From the NCBI GenBank assembly GCA_003008705.1, contig PDUO01000025.1:3709-67708 (forward strand): 64,000 nt of DNA, given 5' to 3'. How positions within the stretch are numbered: the first letter of the stretch is position 1; each line of letters begins with the position of its first letter. Position numbers and translations under genes: made by a program. The notes beneath the pieces were generated by a model that had not been told where the DNA came from, did not search any database, and saw nothing but the letters and a program-made list of their open reading frames with translations. This DNA comes from Pezicula radicicola. Lineage: Eukaryota > Ascomycota > Leotiomycetes > Helotiales > Dermateaceae. Positions 57,291 to 64,000 of the stretch are shown piece by piece.

Positions 57291-58208
57291 TTATGTGAAG
57301 AATAAACTAATTGATTCACAAACTTGTCGCTACATAACGTACATATGCTGAATTATTGAGGCTGCGACATATATTCTGAGATTTGCCAAATGATAGCTAG
57401 ACCTCAATTAAATAAGAATTTGTTTGCTCATTGGGAACAAATGATCTATTATTGCAGGAATTGTGAAGGTTTGGGAGATTTATTTTCGAGTTGTTGATAC
57501 TACGACTTTAGTCACTCTTTAATAACCAAGAGAATAATCAAGGTGTTGCTCTTGTCCGGGTTTCTAATTCAAAGAAGAGTATTGGTTCCTGTGCTCTGGT
57601 AGATTCTACAAAGATGCTGTGACGATTCTTCACGGTGTCGCTTAACATGTCCTTTTTCTCGCTTAATTCAAGGGTTTCGATATTACTCTTCAATCCTAAA
57701 GCATAACGAATAACAAACGTTTTGGGCACGGAAGCTTGAATACTTTAGCATAGTGAAACCTGTGTGTTACCAGAGCTGGTAGACCTACTCATGTTGACTG
57801 AATTACTAAAGTTAGATATCTAAATCAAGTCAGTTACCACAATCTAGTACATTACGGCATATAAGTCTGTTATCGGATTAAATCCAGGAACTGGAACCAA
57901 CTCAGTTACCCAGATCAAGTCAGTTACTGGAGTGTTATTCAAGTCAACTTTATCACGTGGCGGTATCGAATCCCACAGATGATATTCTGCTTCCATAGCT
58001 TCCAACAGCCGAAACGCAATAAAATTCACTCCACAAGGCTCTTTGGCGCACCTCATACATCGACTTCAGATTCTTCCCAACAACCTCCCTAACCACACCA
58101 ATATCATCAATCTACTTTCCTTGAACGACTTACAAACAGGTCCCCAGCTGCGCAACGTCCAAGATCCTTCTAAACTTGTTTGTCTAGATCTCAAAGTCTT
58201 TTGGCATC
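57291..58208. other. Intergenic region between the two orphan genes
   Basis: About 0.9 kb that contains the inverted repeat cluster B and otherwise no recognised feature. The second orphan gene's promoter must lie at its right end. Confidence 0.5.
57820..57955 (-). repeat. 18-bp degenerate repeat, cluster B (inverted)
   Basis: Read on the minus strand, units such as ACTTGATCTGGGTAACTG and ACTTGATTTAGATATCTA match the same 18-bp consensus in the opposite orientation. They lie upstream of the second orphan gene. Confidence 0.55.
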
Positions 58209-59391
58209 ATGGCACGAACGAAGACTCGTCCTAGGTAAGTTCAGTCCACATAACGCGCCAGATTTCTCCTTACCCAATAGCACCAACCATCTCGATCCAC
58301 CTCCAACCATAATCAAAGGTCGTCCTGATGTTTATGGCGGCCCGACTGCTCGTCTCAAGGCTGTGTTGAGTGACGACTACTTCGCACCAGATGTCCTCTT
58401 TCGCATTAGAAAAGCAATCGTCTATCGTCTTGATACTCTTGAGCTTCCGGAGGCTAAGGGAATTAACGAGTTCGAGACCAAGGTCGTTCTAACCATTGCC
58501 CAAGAGGTCGAAAATGTTCCAGATATCAGAGAGCGTGTTCATGAGGCCCTGACGGCGAAACTAGATGGTGTTACGATGGGGATTGCGGCAGAAGACATTG
58601 GAGTAAGCAAGCTTGAGCTCCTCATATTACTTTATTAATGGTATTTCAAGGATGACATTGTACTTTTCACTCGCTCTAAGAGTAGTCGATCGGAACAAGC
58701 TGTCGCTGAAATTTCAGCTACGTGGGCTACCATAGAGGGAGTTGACTTGCCGACGCGGAAGACAAAGCTACAATGCATGTCGCAGCCTATGGAGATGCGA
58801 GGAACTGGAACATCACCAGCGACTGCTGCAGCACCAAACTCGGTCGAAGCTGGCCCTGTAATCGATCTGACTTCTGATGTTGCCTCCTCTCCACTACGAC
58901 ACACGGTTACAACGCCAAAGACCGCCTCGTTTATCGATCTTACTTCTGACACTCCCTCACCTTTGCTACGAAACTCTGTTGCAACTACAACTTCAGCTAT
59001 TGCGACCAACGCTTGGTCGGCACATAGTCCATTACCCCGGTCAGGTCTTTTTCTGCAGCGTTCTTTCACTCGAGCTCGGCGTAAGTCCTTAGTTGCCGCT
59101 TAATCACAGGCTCTTAGTTAACGAATAGTAGCGGAAACAGAACCCCCACAATCTGGTGGCGTTCAATGGAACCGTCCTCCTATATCTATCGCTCCAAACC
59201 TGTTGAACACTACAGCCGCCGCTTCCGTCAACAATGAATGGTCTAGAGCTAGACGACTGGCCCATAGTACTCGGTCCGGACAACTGGTGGGATTTGATAT
59301 TGGTGTGTTGTTGTATACAGGAGCTGATATTGGTGAAGACGATAGTGATGAGGACTATAGTGGCGAAGTTGATATTGATGAAGATAACTGA
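58209..59391 (+). CDS. Orphan protein with H3-like N-terminus and duplicated SIM-like motif
   Basis: Four exons (58209-58234, 58281-58602, 58651-59080, 59129-59391) join to 346 residues. All three introns are 46-48 bp with GT-AG ends, and frame is kept throughout. The N-terminus is MARTKTRPS; its ARTK matches residues 1-4 of histone H3 after methionine removal. A helical region follows (VLFRIRKAIVYRLDTLELP; EVENVPDIRERVHEALTAKL). Residues 186-192 (VIDLTSD) and 210-216 (FIDLTSD) are SUMO-interacting-type motifs, within a 24-residue tandem duplication (58858-58929 and 58930-59001). The C-terminus is acidic (DIGEDDSDEDYSGEVDIDED). No family recognised; a nuclear role is inferred from the motifs. 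Confidence 0.65.
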
Positions 59392-59479
59392 GAGAGGTCT
59401 TAAGTTCTAGGTATAATAAATACGTACTGATATGGCCTAATACAAACTTTCCACTCACTTATCCAGAATAACTTAATGG

Positions 59480-59560
59480 AGTTGAGCAACTAACTTGACT
59501 TGAGTAATCTACTTGTATTGAGTAGCTCACTTGATTTAACGGCCCGTTGATTAATTAACT
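59480..59560 (+). repeat. 18-bp degenerate repeat, cluster C
   Basis: Units ACTTGACTTGAGTAATCT, ACTTGTATTGAGTAGCTC and ACTTGATTTAACGGCCCG follow each other in the 3' flank of the second orphan gene. More diverged copies continue to about 59650. Confidence 0.75.
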
Positions 59561-59879
59561 GAATTTCTCTGTGATTTAATTAACTTGAGTAACCGAGCTG
59601 ATATTAGACAATTCAATTTGTGGGTAACTCACTTGAACTGAGATAGAAGAAGCTCAGTATCTTGTGATTCGTATTTCGCTGACACCAAGTACGAAATTGA
59701 GGTTGTAGTCAGGGTCTTTGATCCTAGCATATATGTGCTTGCTTGACATTTTCTTAAATGTATGTCGGTAAATAGACTTACCCAAGGGAAGGGCGTCCTC
59801 GTTCGCTAGCCTCCTCCGATTTCGTTAATGCCAGATTGTAGAAACCCGGCCATTTCCCCAGCTCACTTGGCTTGCATAA

Positions 59880-60090
59880 CTTGCTTTCTGGGTAACTTGT
59901 CTTAAGTCATATACTTGTGTTAAATAACTTACTTTTGGGACAACTCACTTTATTTGAGTCGCTCACTTGTTTTGGATAACTTACTTAAATGGTTCACGCA
60001 AGTTAAGTCACTCGCTTAGCTTAAGTCAGACTTGATTTGGGTAACCTACTTTCTAGGTAACCTACTCAATTTATGTGATTTACTGACTTA
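59880..60090 (+). repeat. 18-bp degenerate repeat, cluster D
   Basis: Runs of 16-18-bp units including ACTTTATTTGAGTCGCTC, ACTTGTTTTGGATAACTT and ACTTGATTTGGGTAACCT. Same consensus and orientation as clusters A and C. Confidence 0.75.
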
Positions 60091-61684
60091 AGGTTGGTAA
60101 GGAAATTATGAATCTAAGAGGTTCATATACCCGTCAGCACAGTTAGTAATTCTATTCCAACCATCCTAATGCTAAAGGCAGCAATTAGCAATTCCCCAAA
60201 AGAATTTAATAACCAATTAATATCTCATGTCCCTTTTATAACTTCACATGTTCTCTTAAAAACTCATTAATCATGGCTAATGCAAAGTATAATACATGGA
60301 TATTTAATCGGATCTAGTCTAAAGGTTTTCAAGCATTGTTCTTGAACAGAGATTCATACTAGAGCCGAACTCAGAACACTGTTTACGGCTATTCTTAAAC
60401 CTCTAGAATATAATGTAGGATATTTAATACAAAATACTCCTGATAATTCGACGGACGTGGCAGAATAATTTCAAAGAGAACACTGGCGGACATCCCTCGC
60501 TAAGAACGCCTCACTCCCATTTTCGTAAATCATAAATGCTTCTGCAGCTAGCTTTGTAGACAAAATTCGCCACCTTTTTTGTACCCCAGCTTCCACTACA
60601 AGCTTCTTGAAACATAAGAATCACCTTCAGGCCTAGCAATGCTTCGATGAGAGTCCGGGCCAAGAAGTACAACAACCAAGAAAGAAGACAACACACGAAT
60701 ACTAGAACAAATTATGTAAAAGACTAGAGACAGGCTTGACAAAACAACCAGCTATTGAGACCACGAAGAAATCCATAAAGATTAGGGCCACTCAGCTGCT
60801 CCCTGCAAACTATGTCCACGTTTGGGATTCAATAGCTAAAATGTAGATTCATGGTCAGAAACTACAGGCTGTTAGTTGAATATGCATGGTTTATGATAGC
60901 CTACTAATCGTGGATGCGAATATAGAAAGCCCTTCTTTTATACCAATGCCATCCTTTAGGAACAAAAGCTACTTGCTAGCCTTTATTGTTGTATCACTAG
61001 GCATCTGAAGTCTAGAGTGTGCCTTGTACTAGGAAATGATTGCCAGTTCTCCTCCGGAACAAAATCTGTATGCAATGTGTAGCTCAATGAAATGCCATTG
61101 AATCATTTCCTTCGAGCGGCCTTAGCGAGTCCACTACTTTGATTCTTCATTCCAAGAACTTTGCAGGGGTGAAGGCTGGTTGGCATTTATTTTGTTTTCT
61201 ATCTAGTAGTAACATAAATTATACACTGGTCAGCGTCAACGGCTGGGAAGTGGTACGTAGCAGTATATGTCGAGAAGAGACAGGCATAAATAAGTTCTTC
61301 TCTATATTTTGCTACTATTACCTAAAGCCAAACTTTGTCAAAGAAAAGCCCAAGCATGTCTATTATTTCGTTCAACACGGAGCTGATACACTAAAACACA
61401 TACTCACTACGAGTTTTTGTGCTGGCGATGAAGTGTTTAGCAACTACATTTAATGTACTCGGCTCAGAACCGAAAATTTCCTCTACTTCGTATAAATATT
61501 AAAATCGGTTTAACAACAACATTCGTCCTGACAGTATACGCACAGATTTTGTTTTGTGCAATTAGAATGGAGAGATAAATGATGATGATGATGATGATGA
61601 TGATAATTGTTTACGTCTGGAGAGACCTCCCGAAGGGTATAAGACGTACTAAGCTAAGGATTTTTATATACAAAGTCCTATATA
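60091..61684. other. Gene-poor stretch
   Basis: 1.6 kb. A 104-residue frame at 61139-61453 has no recognisable motif and is not accepted as a gene. A GAT microsatellite (seven ATG/GAT triplets) occurs at about 61580-61602. Nothing else is recognised. Confidence 0.5.
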
Positions 61685-61715
61685 CAGTGGGTCGCAACTT
61701 ATAACCGTGATTTTA
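61685..61715 (+). repeat. Left terminal inverted repeat
   Basis: 31 bp starting CAGTGGGTCGCAACTTATAA. It matches the right repeat except at two positions. Confidence 0.92.
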
Positions 61716-63002
61716 TAATTTAGCCCACTACTTAGCCTATTACTAAGGCTATTATAAATTAACTATTAATTATATTGTATTTATTCTTTTAATATATAAT
61801 AAGAAATAATAGAATTTATTATTTCTAAAAGTACTAGTTTCCTAGTATTTTATATACTATCTATCTACTTTAATATATACTTTTATCCTCCTTAGTATAC
61901 TCTCTAATAGAGATATAAATAGCTTATTAGGGAGGTTATTCTAAGTATTAATTAAGGCTTACTCTAATACTATAAGTACTACTTTAGATTTCCCTATATT
62001 TTAAAGCTTAGGGTATATATCTAGAACTAGCTTTTTTATATACTACTAGATATATTTTAATAGGGTTTAAATTAGGGGAGACTACTAACTATAGAAGTAT
62101 AGGTATATCTATATCTATAAACTATTTATAAACTATATAAGATATATAGATAGAGGTACTATCCTATATAAATATAAGGCTTAGTTAGAAGTATTTTANT
62201 ATCTAATCCTTAAGAACTTTAATATAAGAGTATAAAGAGTAGCTATACTTCTTACTCTTAAAATTATAATCTAAAATATATAGCTTACTCTAACTAATAC
62301 TATTAATACTTCCTTAAAAACATCCCTAGATTATAACTAATATATCCCTACTTTTAGGATAAATTAATATTATATCTTTATTCTATTTCTAAGCTATTAT
62401 TTAAAAGACTTATTATATTAATTTACCTAAACTATACTCTACTAAATACTTATTACTCTATATAATATTCTTCTAGTTTATAAATATCTATTCCTCTTAA
62501 GCTTTATACTAGTTATAGTATTCCTTTATATATTCCTTTATTAACTCTAGCCTCTTCTTTATATACTAATTAATAATACTATATTCCTTTAATATCTTCT
62601 TAATAGTAGTAGTTGAATATTTAATACCTATAGCCTCTTTAACCTACTTATATATTAACTTTAACTTAAGGTATATATACCTTAGGATAACTTATTTATC
62701 TTAATTATTATATAATTTCTTTTAGGGCTTTTAAGGTAAAGAGGAACCTTTATTATATAATAGGTTAAGGTATATAGTATCTTAAATAGTTAAATCTACT
62801 ATTTAGAAGGTATAGGTAATATCTATATTTCTATTACCTTAAGAAGCTACCTTAGTAATTTATCCTCTTCTATATAGAGCTAATTACTTCTTCCTTATAA
62901 TATTCCTAGATATAGGGCCTAGTAGACGACGTAGTATTGGTATTTTATAGTATTAAAAAGAGAGAGTTAAGAAGATATATATTCGAAAATATATAAATTT
63001 AG

Positions 63003-63033
63003 TAAAATCACGGTTATAAGTTGCTACCGACTG
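63003..63033 (-). repeat. Right terminal inverted repeat
   Basis: 31 bp that reads CAGTCGGTAGCAACTTATAA on the minus strand. Flanked by the TA target duplication. Confidence 0.92.
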
Positions 63034-64000
63034 TATAAAGACTGCCAAAACCACAAGGGGAAAAAGACAATTCTCTATAGATAAGCCTAGGTCCCTAATC
63101 CCACGGTGTTACAATTCCCTTGTAAACCCTAGAACGTATTTCAAGTATACGCGTAGCCTTCTAGTTGCTCTCTATGTACAACTAGAGTTATGTAACTGTG
63201 ACCTCCCACGGCCGTTTAGTGTGGACCACCAGATGTCTTGTCACCAATCCCTAAATATCCCCTTACTCCTAGCCCCTTATATTCTCCCTTTAACCTCATC
63301 GTCGAGCCTCTCTAGAAGAACTCTCGAGCCCTTGTATTCCTCCCTCCGCCGTAGTCGCCGAGTATCTCTAGAAGGTGCTATTTCGTAGGGGCTATTCGTA
63401 GAAAGGCTTGATCTATGTATAGAAGACGACATTAAAGGAGCTATTCTACCTCGCAGGTAGCTGCGTACAGGAGCTGTTCTTTTTAAACCATCCTAGTACA
63501 ATGTTGAATAGATGTAGGGCTAAGGTTGAAGTTGTGAAGTCGTGTTGTTGTAGTGTTGTATTGTCGTGAAAAGTTTTTCCCCGGCTACGACGACGACGAC
63601 AGCGACGACGACGACAGCGACGACGACGACTTGCGAGAGATCCCGTTGGCTCTATAGACTCCAAGAGGAGCTATAGGTTCGTAGGCCAGCAGGTGGGAGT
63701 TCGACTTTGCTGACCCATGGAGAGATAAACAAATAACGGTAGAGACAGGATGGATTTTGAGTAGGTCTTGTCGTCAAGCTTTATTTTTGATCTGGATATT
63801 TTAAGAATTACCAGGGAACTTTGAGGGCCTGTATTCTGAACTATCTACACAGTCTTTGTGCCTTTATTATCAGTTTGCCAAACCATTTTTGCTTCTCGAA
63901 ATCGGTATGCTCTAACTATTATGCCAATTCTCGACAGCTTGCGATGGCTGTGTCCACCAAAGCGCGTTTGAGCGTTTAGACATCGAGGAGCGATGAGAGT
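63034..64000. other. Gene-poor right end of window
   Basis: About 970 bp of normal composition. A CGA-type trinucleotide array with CAG interruptions lies at about 63587-63631. Short words such as GGAGCTAT and TTCGTAG recur several times between 63380 and 63680, which suggests old repetitive DNA, perhaps a retrotransposon end, but no pair of LTRs is visible in the window. Confidence 0.45.
63587..63631. repeat. CGA trinucleotide microsatellite
   Basis: CGACGACGACGACAG-type units repeated about three times. A minus-strand frame over it gives arginine runs, which I regard as a by-product of the repeat. Confidence 0.85.

Larger units (their letters stand above)
61685..63033 (-). mobile_element. 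Tc1/mariner element, full length, RIP-degraded
   Basis: A 1349-bp element bounded by 31-bp terminal inverted repeats (61685-61715 and 63003-63033) and flanked on both sides by TA (61683-61684 and 63034-63035), the target duplication of this superfamily. The interior is extremely AT-rich and full of stops. On the minus strand, at about 62080-62057, the degraded frame still reads SPNLNPIK, the remnant of SPDLNPIE. C-to-T and G-to-A changes dominate, the mark of RIP. No functional transposase remains. One ambiguous base (N) lies at 62199. Related to the fragment at 25346-25642. Confidence 0.9.

Noticed and set aside
57225..60090. CRISPR-like array from the 18-bp units
   Set aside because: The units are degenerate, mostly contiguous without spacers, occur in both orientations and lie in a eukaryotic genome with no cas genes.
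61139..61453. 104-residue plus-strand frame
   Set aside because: No motif, and it sits in repeat-rich, gene-poor DNA. Length alone is not evidence.
62199..62199. Ambiguous base N
   Set aside because: A sequencing uncertainty within the AT-rich element, with no biological meaning.
63446..63664. Arginine-rich minus-strand frame
   Set aside because: The arginine runs come entirely from the CGA microsatellite.
63680..63715. GGGAGTTCGACTTTGC, which resembles a tRNA T-arm
   Set aside because: No acceptor, D or anticodon arms can be paired with it upstream.
63107..63720. Possible LTR beginning TGTTACAATTCCC
   Set aside because: No matching GTAACA-type end, second LTR, primer-binding site or polyprotein is visible in the window.

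Overview
The window is eukaryotic and fungal, most likely a filamentous ascomycete (Pezizomycotina). The evidence is short introns of about 45-100 bp with GT-AG ends in nearly every gene, a fungus-only kinetochore subunit (Spc34 of the DASH complex), a HET-domain gene, Zn2Cys6 proteins, a single dispersed 5S rRNA gene, and AT-rich transposon remains that look RIP-mutated. A leotiomycete is possible but cannot be decided from this sequence alone. All exon structures were worked out by hand from splice sites and reading frame.

Layout. 1-920 is AT-rich sequence with a TAG-type microsatellite, leading into the proteasome lid gene RPN12 (921-1813). Alpha-COP (3171-7118, minus) and the ER folding sensor UGGT (7698-12303, plus) are divergent across a 579-bp gap. 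An orphan gene (12876-14432) is followed by a decayed paralogue and about 3 kb without recognisable genes. An HpcH/HpaI-type aldolase lies at 18307-19397. 19.4-31.1 kb is gene-poor and partly decayed: a broken acidic gene, an isolated 5S rRNA gene, a LaeA-like methyltransferase, a Tc1/mariner relic, a GNAT acetyltransferase, a 5'-broken FMN monooxygenase and a multiply broken Zn2Cys6 regulator. A conserved fungal gene with an early stop (32073-33194) and a frameshifted HET gene (34900-36950) follow.

37.5-51.5 kb is mostly intact housekeeping: a small probable mitochondrial protein, a SAS2-like MYST acetyltransferase carrying four Zn2Cys6-type knuckles, RPN3, TAF12, an acidic nuclear-type protein and SPC34. 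51.5-56.1 kb is nearly empty. Two orphan genes (56137-57037 and 58209-59391) sit among degenerate 18-bp repeats. The second begins with a histone H3-like ARTK tail and has a duplicated SUMO-interacting-type motif. The window ends with a complete but AT-degraded Tc1/mariner copy that has 31-bp inverted repeats and TA target-site duplications (61685-63033).

Functional themes are scattered rather than operonic: proteasome lid (RPN12, RPN3), secretory pathway (alpha-COP, UGGT), chromatin and transcription (MYST enzyme, TAF12), and kinetochore (SPC34). The points most worth following up are the MYST enzyme with a zinc-knuckle array, the H3-tail-like orphan with its repeat surroundings, and the decayed methyltransferase/GNAT/monooxygenase/regulator neighbourhood.
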